DNA from: Halobellus sp. Atlit-31R
Lineage (GTDB): Archaea > Halobacteriota > Halobacteria > Halobacteriales > Haloferacaceae
Assembly: GCA_003665935.1 (NCBI GenBank)
Contig: QPLR01000003.1
Location: 372,001-436,000, forward strand
DNA: 64,000 bases
Direction of reading: 5' to 3'
Under the pieces are notes generated by a model. The model was given only the letters and a program-made list of their open reading frames with translations, did not search any database and was not told where the DNA came from. Shown in pieces: positions 16,703 to 25,471 of this stretch (positions within the stretch are counted from its first letter, which is position 1; each line of letters begins with the position of its first letter). The position numbers and the translations under genes are program-made.

Positions 16703-17323
16703 ATGGACGGACACGACCTCGCGGCGGAACTGCGCGACGACCACGAGACCGCCTTCTCCCGACTGGGCTCCTCGAAGGCGATGTACGCCCTCACCGGCGG
16801 GGAGATGGAGGGCGACCGCGTCCGAGCGGCCGCGGCAGACGACGCGCTCGCACTCGCGTCGATTCTCGACGAGTGGACGGCGAGCACGGCCGAGAACGGC
16901 GACATCGGCGCGCTCTACTCGGACCTCGCGAGCGCGTCGCGCGAGCACGCGGCCGCGGTCGCCGACGAACCGTCGCTCGACGCGGAGCCGGCCCTCTACG
17001 AGACGCTCGCCGGACTGGACGCGACGCCCGCCCGCCTCGGTGGCGTCCTCGGCCGCTACCTCGTCACGCTCGAACACGTCGGCCAGATGGTGGGCTTCTT
17101 CGTCGGCGACGCGGACCCGATGGCCGCCGACGACTTCCGCGGCCTCCGTTCGGACCTCGAAAGCGAGCGCGACCGCGTCGCCGAGACGCTCGTGGACGTC
17201 TGCGAGAGCGACGACGAGTGGACTGCGGCCCGCGAGGCCGGCGACGCCGTGATCGACGCCGCCTACGACGACTACGTCGAGACGCTCGAATCGATGGGGA
17301 TCAAGCCGAAGAACGTCTGCTGA
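16703..17323 (+). CDS. Conserved haloarchaeal helical protein, function unknown
   Basis: A soluble, acidic, mostly helical protein of 206 residues, starting MDGHDLAAELRDDHETAFSR and ending GIKPKNVC. It has no membrane segment and few aromatic residues. Its helix-rich pattern with conserved Glu/His spacing recalls ferritin-like or chaperone-type four-helix bundles. I cannot point to a full set of metal-ligand motifs. Start by ATG at 16703. Downstream, 172 bases without a gene separate it from the convergent gene at 17496. Confidence 0.7.
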   Translation: MDGHDLAAELRDDHETAFSRLGSSKAMYALTGGEMEGDRVRAAAADDALALASILDEWTASTAENGDIGALYSDLASASREHAAAVADEPSLDAEPALYETLAGLDATPARLGGVLGRYLVTLEHVGQMVGFFVGDADPMAADDFRGLRSDLESERDRVAETLVDVCESDDEWTAAREAGDAVIDAAYDDYVETLESMGIKPKNVC

Positions 17324-17495
17324 CGTCGCCGGAGGGCAGCCTCTGCGGGTCGACGATCGGCCACGGCGCTCCGCACCGGTGCTCGCGGGCCGTTCCGACT
17401 CACGTCCCCTTCCTGTGACTCGGTGCCAATCTCCACCCGAAACGGAGGGGTTCGAGCCTCGAAATGGGGAAAATAGCGCGTTCGTCCGCCGCGCG

Positions 17496-17771
17496 TCAGA
17501 CGCCGGCGACGCCCTCGCGGTACGTCGACACCTTCGAGCGGGCGTCGACGACGGCGTCGTGGGCGTCGCCGTCGGTCTTGTCGGCCAGTTCGGCGAGGAC
17601 GCTCATATGGCGGGCGAGTCGGCCGTGATCCGGCGCTTCCTCGCGCGCGGCAAGCGTCGCGATCGCGTCGGACTGGTCGTAGATTCGTCGCTGGAGGTCG
17701 CCGTCGCCGCCGGCGGCTTCGGCGGCCGCGCGGAGCCGTTCGCTCGCTTCTTGCAGCAGTTCTCGGGGCAT
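17496..17771 (-). CDS. Small acidic helical protein, unrecognised
   Basis: A 91-residue protein from the ATG at 17771 (MPRELLQEASERLRAAAEAA). An upstream ATG at 17801 would give 101 residues. The sequence is a three-helix pattern of alternating Ala, Glu, Arg and Leu with no Cys and no membrane segment. The sequence DHGRLARHMSVLAELADKT suggests a short helical hairpin. Codon use matches real haloarchaeal genes. It lies upstream of nothing on its strand and is followed by a convergent gene. No function can be given. Confidence 0.65.
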   Translation of the reverse strand: MPRELLQEASERLRAAAEAAGGDGDLQRRIYDQSDAIATLAAREEAPDHGRLARHMSVLAELADKTDGDAHDAVVDARSKVSTYREGVAGV

Positions 17772-17840
17772 ATCCGACAGTTCCGGCTGCAGATACATCA
17801 CTGTTGAGTCCCACGGTGAGGACGGCTGGCTGCGCGCTCG

Positions 17841-18566
17841 CTACTCGTGTTCCGGTGCGATCACGTCGTTTCGAAGCGTGCCGACGCCCTCGTAGGTGAT
17901 CTCGATCCGATCGCCCGGCTCGACGAGCCCGGGGTTGGCCGGGCTGCCGAACGCGACGACGTCGCCCGGCCGGAGGGTGAACCGCTCGGAGAGAAACGAG
18001 ACGACCTCGTCGGGACCGAAAAGCATCAGCTCCGTGTTCGCGTCCTGGCGGACCTCGCCGTTGATCTGCGTCTCCATCTCGATCGCGGACGGGTCGAGGT
18101 CCGTCTCGATCCACGGTCCCAGCGGCCCCGACCCGTCGAACGCCTTCCGGGCGGTGCGACCCGCCTGATCGAGGGCGTCGACGTCGTTCAGGATCGTGTA
18201 GCCGCGGACGACGTCGGAGACGTCCGCGGGTGCGACGTCGCGGCACCGCCGACCGACGACCGCGGCGAGTTCGCCCGCGTAGGTGAGTTCGTCCGTCCAC
18301 GCGGGGTAGCGGATCGGCGTCTCGTGGCCGAGCAGCGACGCCGGCGGCTTGACGAAGAAGTCCGGCTCGTCGGGCCGTTCGTAGTCCATCTGTTCGAGAG
18401 TCTCCGCGTAGTTCCGCCCGACGCAGTACAGCGCCGACGGCGAACAGGGCGCGACGAGCGAGCCGTCGCGTCCGACGACGTACTCGCCGTCGTCGGCGAC
18501 AACGACGCCGTCGTCGTACCGTCCGCGGACGATTCCCTCCGGGGTCTGTATCCGTGCGAGTCGCAT
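17841..18566 (-). CDS. Fumarylacetoacetate hydrolase family protein
   Basis: A 241-residue FAH-family enzyme. The family hydrolyses or decarboxylates beta-keto acids in aromatic and sugar-acid breakdown, using a divalent metal. Metal- and substrate-binding features are visible: CVGRNYAETLEQMDYERPDEP, then FFVKPPASLLG, ELTYAGELAAVVGR with the acidic ligand, and GYTILNDVDALD. The late segment DVVAFGSPANPG corresponds to the glycine-rich GTPxG-type stretch. The start at 18566 (MRLARIQTPEGIVRG) is typical. Divergent from uvrB. The exact substrate cannot be assigned. Confidence 0.88.
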   Translation of the reverse strand: MRLARIQTPEGIVRGRYDDGVVVADDGEYVVGRDGSLVAPCSPSALYCVGRNYAETLEQMDYERPDEPDFFVKPPASLLGHETPIRYPAWTDELTYAGELAAVVGRRCRDVAPADVSDVVRGYTILNDVDALDQAGRTARKAFDGSGPLGPWIETDLDPSAIEMETQINGEVRQDANTELMLFGPDEVVSFLSERFTLRPGDVVAFGSPANPGLVEPGDRIEITYEGVGTLRNDVIAPEHE

Positions 18567-18718
18567 ACGCGGACGTCGACGAGCGGGACGAAAGGTCTGC
18601 TGTCTCCGGCTCGTCGGCACGCCCACAGGTCCTGCGAGAGTCGAGAGGGAGATGCGCGCGCCCGCTCGCACTCCGGTGACCGACCCGCTCAAGTGCGTGT
18701 ACCCCCAACGAACCACCG

Positions 18719-20833
18719 ATGAGCGACACCTCCGGGTCGAGTCCGCTCTCGCCCGACAGACCGGCAGCGGATCGGGAGTTCCGCGTCGACGCCCCGTTCG
18801 ATCCCGCGGGGGATCAGCCCGACGCCATCGAGCAACTGGCGGCGGGCTTCGAGTCCGGAATGGACAAACAGACGCTGCTCGGCGTCACCGGGTCGGGTAA
18901 GACGAACACGGTCTCGTGGACCATCGAGGAACTGCAGCAGCCGACGCTCGTCCTCGCGCACAACAAGACGCTCGCCGCGCAACTGTACGACGAGTTTCGC
19001 AATCTGTTCCCCGACAACGCGGTCGAGTACTTCGTCTCCTACTACGACTACTACCAGCCGGAGGCTTACGTCGAGCAGACCGACACCTACATCGACAAGG
19101 ACATGTCGATAAACGAGGAGATCGACCGGCTCCGACACTCCGCGACGCGGTCGCTTCTCACCCGCGACGACGTCATCGTCGTCGCCTCGGTCTCGGCCAT
19201 CTACGGCCTCGGCGACCCGTCGAACTACACGGAGATGGCGCTCCGGATCGAGCTCGGAGACCGGATCGACCGCGACGACCTGCTGGCGCGGCTGGTCGAT
19301 CTGAACTACGAGCGCAACGACGTCGACTTCCAGCAGGGAACGTTTCGCGTCCGCGGCGACACCGTCGAGGTCTACCCGATGTACGGCCGCTACGCCGTCC
19401 GCGTCGAGTTCTGGGGCGACGAGGTCGACCGCCTGACGAAACTGGACCCGCTCACCGGCGAGGTCGTCTCCGAAGAGCCCGCCGCGCTCGTCCACCCCGC
19501 AGAGCACTATTCGATTCCCGAAGAGCAACTGGAGACCGCGATCGACGAGATCGAGACGCTGATGGAGGACCGCGTCGGGTACTTCGAGCGGCAGGGCGAT
19601 CTCGTCGCCGCCCAGCGCATCGAGGAGCGCACCACGTTCGACGTCGAGATGCTGCGGGAGACGGGCTACTGCTCGGGGATCGAGAACTACTCGGTGCACA
19701 TGTCCGACCGCGAGTCCGGCGAGGCGCCGTACACGCTCTTGGACTACTTCCCGGAGAACTTCCTCACCGTCGTCGACGAGTCCCACCAGACGCTGCCGCA
19801 GATCCGCGGGCAGTTCGCGGGCGACAAATCGCGGAAGGACTCGCTCGTCGAGAACGGCTTCCGGCTCCCGACGGCGTACGACAACCGCCCGCTGACGTTC
19901 GAGGAGTTCGAGGAGGCGACCGACCGGACGCTCTACGTGTCGGCGACGCCCGGCGACTACGAGCGCGAGGAGTCCGAGCAGATCGTCGAACAGATCGTCC
20001 GGCCGACGCACTTAGTCGACCCCGAGATCGAAGTGACGGACGCGACCGGGCAGGTCGACGATTTGCTGGACCGGGTCGACGCCCGCATCGAGAACGACGA
20101 GCGCGTGCTCGTCACGACGCTCACGAAGCGGATGGCCGAGGACCTCACGGAGTTCCTCGAGGAGTCCGGCGTCGACGTCGCGTACATGCACGACGAGACC
20201 GACACGCTGGAGCGACACGAGCTGATCCGGGACCTCCGGCTCGGCAACATCGACGTGCTGGTCGGGATCAATCTCCTCCGGGAGGGTCTCGACATCCCGG
20301 AGGTCTCGCTCGTGGCCATCCTCGACGCCGATCAGGAGGGGTTCCTCCGCTCGGAGACGACGCTCGTCCAGACGATGGGACGCGCCGCGCGGAACGTCGA
20401 CGGGCAGGTCGTCCTCTACGCCGACGAGACGACCGACTCGATGCAGGCGGCGATCGAGGAGACGCGTCGCCGCCGGGAGATCCAAACGGAGTACAACGAG
20501 GCGAACGGTCTCGAACCGCGGACGATCGAGAAGGCGATCGGCGAGACGAACCTCCCCGGCAGCGGCGACCGCGGCGGCGAATCCGCGAGCGAAGAGCCCG
20601 CAGACGAGTCGGAGGCGCGCCAGCAGATCGCCTATCTGGAAGACCGTATGGAAGAGGCCGCCGACAACCTCGAATTCGAGCTCGCGGCCGACATTCGGGA
20701 CCGGATCCGCCAGCTGCGACAGGAGTTCGGGATCGCCGACGACGAGCGCGAAGAGGGCGTCGATCCCGGCGACGACCCGCTCGACGGCGTGTCCGCGGAC
20801 GACCCACTCGACGGCGTGCCGCCCGAGGAGTAG
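18719..20833 (+). CDS. uvrB: UvrB, excinuclease ABC subunit B
   Basis: The damage-verifying helicase-like subunit of nucleotide excision repair, acting with UvrA and UvrC, which are not in this window. The 704-residue protein shows Walker A GVTGSGKT at residues 55-62. The DNA-inserting beta-hairpin aromatic cluster [10 protein letters not shown] is at 108-117. Helicase motifs are present in [11 protein letters not shown] and in [13 protein letters not shown]-terminal UVR coiled coil (near 640-675) binds UvrC. The tail carries a duplicated DDPLDGV unit. Presence of bacterial-type UvrABC in haloarchaea is well known. Confidence 0.97.
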   Translation: MSDTSGSSPLSPDRPAADREFRVDAPFDPAGDQPDAIEQLAAGFESGMDKQTLLGVTGSGKTNTVSWTIEELQQPTLVLAHNKTLAAQLYDEFRNLFPDNAVEYFVSYYDYYQPEAYVEQTDTYIDKDMSINEEIDRLRHSATRSLLTRDDVIVVASVSAIYGLGDPSNYTEMALRIELGDRIDRDDLLARLVDLNYERNDVDFQQGTFRVRGDTVEVYPMYGRYAVRVEFWGDEVDRLTKLDPLTGEVVSEEPAALVHPAEHYSIPEEQLETAIDEIETLMEDRVGYFERQGDLVAAQRIEERTTFDVEMLRETGYCSGIENYSVHMSDRESGEAPYTLLDYFPENFLTVVDESHQTLPQIRGQFAGDKSRKDSLVENGFRLPTAYDNRPLTFEEFEEATDRTLYVSATPGDYEREESEQIVEQIVRPTHLVDPEIEVTDATGQVDDLLDRVDARIENDERVLVTTLTKRMAEDLTEFLEESGVDVAYMHDETDTLERHELIRDLRLGNIDVLVGINLLREGLDIPEVSLVAILDADQEGFLRSETTLVQTMGRAARNVDGQVVLYADETTDSMQAAIEETRRRREIQTEYNEANGLEPRTIEKAIGETNLPGSGDRGGESASEEPADESEARQQIAYLEDRMEEAADNLEFELAADIRDRIRQLRQEFGIADDEREEGVDPGDDPLDGVSADDPLDGVPPEE

Positions 20834-20927
20834 CCGACCGCCACGGGAACTGCGGTACGGCACGCGTCCCCACGCCGACTTCGAACCTCAAGATTTTTCA
20901 CTCGGTCGTCGCTATCCGGCGGCTACG

Positions 20928-21140
20928 ATGAGCCACGACGACGCGATCGACCGAGTCGTTCAGGACTTCCGCCGCGCCACGCGAGGGGGCATCACGTAGA
21001 TGGTCCGCACGCTCGCCCGCTCGTCGGCCGAGTCGTCCGCCGCCCACCGCCAGCATCGCACCGCCCCGACCGAACGCCCGCGCCGGCCGGTAGACGCCCG
21101 TTCTCCCGTCGATCCGACCGCGGCCACAGCGGACAACTAA
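20928..21140 (+). other. Possible tiny ORF pair interrupted by an in-frame TAG
   Basis: The 323-base gap between uvrB and the transporter gene holds a 23-codon frame at 20928-20996, MSHDDAIDRVVQDFRRATRG followed by GIT. It ends in TAG at 20997-20999. The very next codon, 21000, is ATG in the same frame. The frame continues 46 codons to a TAA at 21140. The first part has haloarchaeal acidic composition, the second is Arg/Ala/Ser-rich and looks less genuine. An AT-rich tract (aagattttt) about 35 bases upstream could be a promoter. Whether either part is expressed is unknown. Confidence 0.3.
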
Positions 21141-21156
21141 CGATCCATCGAGACCA

Positions 21157-22269
21157 ATGACCTCAGTGCCTTACAGTCGTGTCCAGCGGTCGTTCCTGCG
21201 GTATCAGCACATCTTCGTCTTCCTCGCGCCACTGGCGTTCGTCGTCGGCGTGCTTTTCAGCGCGCCCACGCCGGCCGAGACCGGCCTCGGCTACGCGTTC
21301 GAGGGGTCGTGGCTGAACTACTGGCTCGAATACTGGTGGCTGTTCCCGGCGTTCCTGCTCGGGGCCACCATCGTCAACACCGTCGGCATCAGCGGGTCGG
21401 CGCTGTTCGTTCCGTTCCTCATCTTCATCTTCCCGCTGGCCGCGAACCCGCTGGAACCGGAGACGATCGTGAAAGTCGGGCTGATCAGCGAGGCGTTCGG
21501 CCTGTCGAGTTCGGCGATCGCGTTCATCCAGTACGGGCTCGTCGACCGCCGGCTCGCGCTCACGCTCGTCGGGGGCGCGATCCCGTTCGTCGTCGGCGGC
21601 GCGCTCCTGTCGTTCGTGATCCCAGAACCGCTGTTCCACGGACTCCTCGGGCTGGCGCTGCTCGCCGCGTCGTATCTCCTGTTCAAGGCCGACCTCGATC
21701 ACGAGGGAGAGAGCGCCGACGCCGAGCACGACGAGGCGGCCGCGACCGACGGCGGACAGGCCGAGTTGCCGAACGACGCCGGCAAGCTCGGCCCCGCCGG
21801 CGTCCACACTGACAGTGAGGGGACGGTCACCCGCGTCGACCGCGAGGGCGACGACTACCGCTACACCCGCGGCGGCTACCTCCGCCGATTCGCGAACTAC
21901 AGCATCGGTGGGATGTTCCAGGGGCTGGCCGGCTTCGGCGTCGGCGAACTCGGGATCATCTCGATGCTCGGGACGAAGGTCCCGGTCCGCGTCGCGATCG
22001 GCACCAACCACATCGTGGTGGCGTTGACGGCCGTGCTGGCGTCGCTGGTCCACGTCTTCGGCGGGGGGCTCGTCGGCGGCCACAGCCTCAGTCTGGCCTC
22101 GACGCCGTGGAATATGGTCGTCTTCACCGTCCCGGCGACGGTGACGGGCGGGCAGATCGCCCCGTACGTCTCGAACGCGCTCAGCACGTCGACGATCAAG
22201 GTCTTCGTCGGCGCGCTGTTCGCGGTCATCTCGCTCGCGCTGTTCCTGATGGCGGTGGGGGTGGCCTGA
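21157..22269 (+). CDS. TauE/SafE (TSUP) family permease
   Basis: A 370-residue integral membrane protein with about eight helices in two halves. The sequence pattern of the sulfite exporter TauE/SafE family is visible: TVGISGSALFVPFLIF near helix 2 and the matching GFGVGELGIISMLG in the second half. A hydrophilic loop of about 70 residues (roughly 178-245) separates the halves and is very acidic. Such transporters move sulfite, sulfoacetate or other small organosulfur anions; the substrate here is unknown. A universal stress protein gene starts 1 base after its stop, a pairing often seen with transporters. Confidence 0.85.
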   Translation: MTSVPYSRVQRSFLRYQHIFVFLAPLAFVVGVLFSAPTPAETGLGYAFEGSWLNYWLEYWWLFPAFLLGATIVNTVGISGSALFVPFLIFIFPLAANPLEPETIVKVGLISEAFGLSSSAIAFIQYGLVDRRLALTLVGGAIPFVVGGALLSFVIPEPLFHGLLGLALLAASYLLFKADLDHEGESADAEHDEAAATDGGQAELPNDAGKLGPAGVHTDSEGTVTRVDREGDDYRYTRGGYLRRFANYSIGGMFQGLAGFGVGELGIISMLGTKVPVRVAIGTNHIVVALTAVLASLVHVFGGGLVGGHSLSLASTPWNMVVFTVPATVTGGQIAPYVSNALSTSTIKVFVGALFAVISLALFLMAVGVA

Positions 22270-22270
22270 G

Positions 22271-22714
22271 ATGTACGAGACGGTGCTGCTCCCGACCGAC
22301 GGCAGCGAGGCGTCGCTCGCGGCCGCCGAGCACGCCGGATCGCTCGCCCGGACCAACGGGGCGACGGTTCGGATCGTCTCGGTCGCCGACAGCCGAAACC
22401 GGTTCGAGAGCCCGAGCAGCGGGCTCGCACCCGAAGCTTGGGAGCAGGCCGAGCGGGACCGCGCCGCGGCGGCCATCGACGAGACCGTAGAGCGGCTCCC
22501 AGACGACGTTCCCGTCGAACGGTCGGTCGTGGTGGGGATCCCGCAGGACGAGATCCTCGACCAGATAGCGGAGGCGGACGCCGACGTCGTCGTGATGGGG
22601 ACGCACAGCCGATCCGGGATCGATCGATACCTGATCGGGAGCGTCACCGAGCGGGTGATGCGTCACGCGTCGGTGCCTGTGCTGACCGTGCGTGATGGCG
22701 ACGTGAGCCGATAG
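22271..22714 (+). CDS. Universal stress protein (UspA family)
   Basis: A 147-residue single Usp domain. It begins MYETVLLPTDGSEASLAAAEHA and shows the ATP-binding signature VVMGTHSRSGIDRYLIGS, which matches the family's G-2x-G-9x-G(S/T) pattern. Usp domains of this type usually bind ATP and dimerise. The gene starts one base after the TauE/SafE gene, so the two are translationally linked. It may regulate or stabilise the permease. Confidence 0.92.
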   Translation: MYETVLLPTDGSEASLAAAEHAGSLARTNGATVRIVSVADSRNRFESPSSGLAPEAWEQAERDRAAAAIDETVERLPDDVPVERSVVVGIPQDEILDQIAEADADVVVMGTHSRSGIDRYLIGSVTERVMRHASVPVLTVRDGDVSR

Positions 22715-22767
22715 CGACGGCCGACCTCGCAGTTCGACAGTCGCCGAGAAGCGGTGGGCGTGAGACG

Positions 22768-22920
22768 TTACTGTTCTTCGCCGACGCCGTCCGTGGACGC
22801 GTCGGCACGGCTGGAACGGTACAGATTGACGAGCAGTCCGGCGACGAAAGTGAGAAGACCGACACCGAGCAGCCACAGCGTGCTGGGGTGTTCGAGTCCG
22901 GCGTGAAGCGGGGCTACCAT
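22768..22920 (-). CDS. 50-residue single-span membrane protein
   Basis: A short frame read from the ATG at 22920 to TAA at 22768. It encodes MVAPLHAGLEHPSTLWLLGV, then a hydrophobic stretch (about 15-32) and an Arg-rich, acidic tail. One membrane helix, inside-positive. Its composition is like real haloarchaeal small proteins. It lies 61 bases downstream of another tiny frame on the same strand and may form a two-gene unit with it. No family is recognised. Confidence 0.5.
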   Translation of the reverse strand: MVAPLHAGLEHPSTLWLLGVGLLTFVAGLLVNLYRSSRADASTDGVGEEQ

Positions 22921-22981
22921 CGGCTGTGACTGCGGCAAGCGCCCACCTAACTGCTTCTATTCGGAGCGCCGTGGCGTGAGG

Positions 22982-23128
22982 CTACCGTTCGACCGCGTCG
23001 ACCCGCATCTCGACGTACCGCCGTGGCCACTCGAGGAGATGCCGCTTCAGCCGACGCAGAGGGTGGCTCTCTGGTGTCGGGGGCGTTGCCTCGCCGCGGG
23101 GAGCTGCCGGTCCGCGTTCGTGACTCAT
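22982..23128 (-). CDS. 48-residue basic protein, possible partner of the small membrane protein
   Basis: A frame from ATG 23128 to TAG 22982, beginning MSHERGPAAPRGEATPPTPE and continuing with a cluster of Arg and His and an aromatic pair near the end. It is soluble, without clear motifs. A TATA-like AT tract on the minus strand (23155-23161) fits a leaderless start. Arg-rich tiny frames can be spurious in GC-rich DNA, so support is modest. Confidence 0.4.
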   Translation of the reverse strand: MSHERGPAAPRGEATPPTPESHPLRRLKRHLLEWPRRYVEMRVDAVER

Positions 23129-23225
23129 ACCCACACGTACTTTCGGTCCGGAGATAATTGTAACGATCGTTCGTGTCGTCAGGTCTGGACGGTGCGACCG
23201 CGACTCCCTCGATCGCGCGGGGCGG

Positions 23226-24416
23226 TCACGTCTCGTACGCGCCGTCGAGGTTCAGATCGACGTCGGTGTCGGCCGCCCCGTCGCCGCGCTCGGACCCGTC
23301 TTCGAGTGCCGCGGCGCTTTCGAGGTCGGTGACGTCTTCGAGCTCGGAGACGCCTTCGACGATCTCCTCGACGTCGTCGATCCCGAGGAGCTCCCGCGTG
23401 TCGGCGTCGAAATCGAGGCTCTCTAGCCCGGTCGACTCCTGGACGTCGGAGCCGGTGAGGCCGCGGCCGTACCGTCCGAGGAGGCTGGTGAGTTCCTGTG
23501 GGAGGACGTACGTCGTCGACGGCGACGTCCCGATGGTCGTCAGGGCCTCCAGACCGCGGTCGACGATCGCGCGCTCGCCCATCGACTCGGCGGCCCGCGC
23601 CCGCAACACCGTCGCGACGGCGTCGCCCTGCGCGCGGAGGACCGACGCCTGCTTCGTCCCCTGAGCGCTGATGACGTTGGCCTGCTTTTCTCCCTCCGCG
23701 GCCTCGACCGCGGATCGGCGTTCGCCCTGCGCTTCGAGGATCATCGCGCGGCGGCGACGCTCGGCGGACGTCTGCTCTTCCATCGCGTTCTCGACGTCGG
23801 CGCTCGGTTTGACCGTTCGCACCTCGACGCTCTCGACGCGGATCCCCCACTCGTCGGTCGGTTCGTCGAGTTCCTCGTTGATCCGGCGGTTGATCGTCTC
23901 CCGTTCCGAGAGCGTCTCGTCGAGTTCCATATCGCCCAGAACCGCTCGCAGCGTCGTCTGTGCGAGATTCGAGGTCGCGCGCTCGTAGTCGTCGACTTCG
24001 AGGAAGGCGCGCTTCGCGTCCATCACGCGGATGTAGACGACGGCGTCGGCGGTCACCGGGGAGTTGTCGCGCGTGATCGCCTCCTGCTTCGGCACGTCGA
24101 GCGTCTGCGTCCGGAGGTCGAACGGGTAGGTCTTCGAGACGAACGGCGGAACGACGTTGAGTCCCGGGTCGAGCAACTCCCGGTACTCCCCGAACACCGT
24201 CAGCGCGCGGCGCTCGTACGCCTGAACGATCTCGACCGCGCTGTACACCGTCGCGATCGCGAGCGCGAGGACCACGAGTCCCGCGACCGTCACCGGGTCC
24301 CCGCCGAAGAGAGCGAACGCGACGAGGACTGCGGCGGCGACGCCCGCGGTCGGGACCGCCCAGCCGGGGAGTCCGCGTGCAGAGAGCCGACCGAGTTCGC
24401 GGAAGAGGTTCGCCAT
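23226..24416 (-). CDS. SPFH/band-7 membrane protein (stomatin-like)
   Basis: A 396-residue protein with two short N-terminal hydrophobic segments (about 18-38 and 44-60) and a band-7 domain (about 68-230). That domain has the typical strand EYRELLDPGLNVVPPFV and the coiled helix EEQTSAERRRRAMILEAQGE. Alanine/glutamate-rich coiled coil continues to about 290, then a very acidic Asp/Glu tail rich in V-D-L. Stomatin-family proteins form rings in membrane microdomains and often work with a NfeD-type protease. None is next to this gene. Its upstream region faces the small gene at 24496. Confidence 0.88.
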   Translation of the reverse strand: MANLFRELGRLSARGLPGWAVPTAGVAAAVLVAFALFGGDPVTVAGLVVLALAIATVYSAVEIVQAYERRALTVFGEYRELLDPGLNVVPPFVSKTYPFDLRTQTLDVPKQEAITRDNSPVTADAVVYIRVMDAKRAFLEVDDYERATSNLAQTTLRAVLGDMELDETLSERETINRRINEELDEPTDEWGIRVESVEVRTVKPSADVENAMEEQTSAERRRRAMILEAQGERRSAVEAAEGEKQANVISAQGTKQASVLRAQGDAVATVLRARAAESMGERAIVDRGLEALTTIGTSPSTTYVLPQELTSLLGRYGRGLTGSDVQESTGLESLDFDADTRELLGIDDVEEIVEGVSELEDVTDLESAAALEDGSERGDGAADTDVDLNLDGAYET

Positions 24417-24495
24417 AGCAGACGTTGTGACGCAGTCACATTAAGGATGTCCCGGGCACCCGAAGGCACTTCAGAGTGGACAGACAGAAGCAGGT

Positions 24496-24705
24496 ATGCG
24501 CCTACCGCGTTCCGGCACCGACCGCGCGGAACTGGAGGTCGAGGACCTGCTGAAAGTTGTCTTGGTCCTCGCAGTGATCTGGCTCGCGCTCGAGGTCGTC
24601 GGCGGCGTCCTCGGAATCCTCGCCGAACTCCTGGGACCGCTACGGCCGTTCGTGGGTCTCGTCGTCGTCGCGCTGATCGTGCTTTGGCTGCTCGATCGGA
24701 TCTGA
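24496..24705 (+). CDS. 69-residue double-span membrane protein
   Basis: A small protein, MRLPRSGTDRAELEVEDLLK followed by two hydrophobic helices (about 21-44 and 48-66). A proline-rich turn, AELLGPLRPFVG, lies between. The charge pattern suggests both ends face the cytoplasm. The gene is divergent from the SPFH gene and stands alone. This looks like a conserved haloarchaeal small membrane protein, but I cannot name the family with certainty. Confidence 0.6.
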   Translation: MRLPRSGTDRAELEVEDLLKVVLVLAVIWLALEVVGGVLGILAELLGPLRPFVGLVVVALIVLWLLDRI

Positions 24706-24724
24706 ACGTGCAGTCGCTGCCCGT

Positions 24725-25384
24725 TCAGGGGCAGTCACGCTCGGTGGCACCGAGGGGGTCAGCGCCCTGCGCGATGGCTCGCGTCTCCGCCGTCTCGAGA
24801 TTCACGATCATCGACTGTCCGCCGTAGCCGTGCGTCTGGTCGTGACCGCGGACGACCACACAGCGCACGTCCGGCGGGATCTCGATCGTCGCCGAGCGGG
24901 TGAACGGCTGCTGTGTGTGCGCGTGGCGGAGCTCTCGGCGACCCAGTCGCGTGCCTTCGAGGCGCTCTACCTGCCACCAGTTCGCGTAGCCGTCCTCGCC
25001 GGCGTCGTCGTGGTGCAGCGTCACGTCGAACGTGTACTGTCCCGCCTCGCCCTCGACCGCGACGCCGACGACGTTGGCCTCTCGGAGGTCGAGGGTCGAG
25101 TCCGGAGACGTCGACGGCTCCTCTTCCGTCGCTCCGGTCTCCGTCCTCTCGGCCGGTTCAGTCTCCGTCCCCTCAGTCGCTCCGGTCTCCGTCCCCTCGG
25201 CCGGTTCAGTCTCCGTCCCCTCTGCCGGTTCAGTCTCCGTCCCCTCTGCCGGTTCAGTCTCCGTCCCCTCGGTCGCTTCGGATCCGTTCGACTGCTCGCT
25301 ACAACCCGCGAGCGACCCGCCGACGAACACGCTCGCCACTCCGGCGAGGAGACGGCGCTTCGAGAGGAGCGAACGCCGGTTCAT
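24725..25384 (-). CDS. Exported lipoprotein with (EGTETEPA)n repeat linker
   Basis: A 219-residue protein. The N-terminus is MNRRSLLSKRRLLAGVASVF with a lipobox LAGC (Cys 28) and twin arginines, typical of haloarchaeal Tat-exported lipoproteins. Residues 39-86 are six 8-residue repeats of the form EGTETEPA or EGTETGAT, a surface-exposed spacer. After an acidic Ser/Thr stretch comes a folded domain of about 115 residues (from TLDLREANVVGVAV to the end), with a DQTHGYGGQSMIVNLETAET segment. I do not recognise the family. The repeat DNA is listed separately. Confidence 0.8.
   Translation of the reverse strand: MNRRSLLSKRRLLAGVASVFVGGSLAGCSEQSNGSEATEGTETEPAEGTETEPAEGTETEPAEGTETGATEGTETEPAERTETGATEEEPSTSPDSTLDLREANVVGVAVEGEAGQYTFDVTLHHDDAGEDGYANWWQVERLEGTRLGRRELRHAHTQQPFTRSATIEIPPDVRCVVVRGHDQTHGYGGQSMIVNLETAETRAIAQGADPLGATERDCP
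25127..25270. repeat. In-frame 24-bp coding repeats in the lipoprotein gene
   Basis: Six tandem 24-base units encode residues 39-86 of the lipoprotein. Four encode EGTETEPA exactly, one is EGTETGAT and one ERTETGAT. The plus-strand motif ggttcagtctccgtcccctc recurs through the array. The unit is a multiple of three, so copy number can vary without frameshift, lengthening or shortening the linker between lipid anchor and domain. Confidence 0.8.
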
Positions 25385-25471
25385 ACACGTGCTTCGGTGG
25401 CACGGCACAAAACTCTCTCGCGGAGACGGGCTCCCGACGGCTTCTTGCCCGCTGCCGCCGCAGATCCGGCC

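Noticed and set aside
20998..21140. Pyrrolysine readthrough through the TAG
   Set aside because: There is no sign of pyl genes in the window and the part after TAG has Arg-rich composition; a chance frame is more likely.
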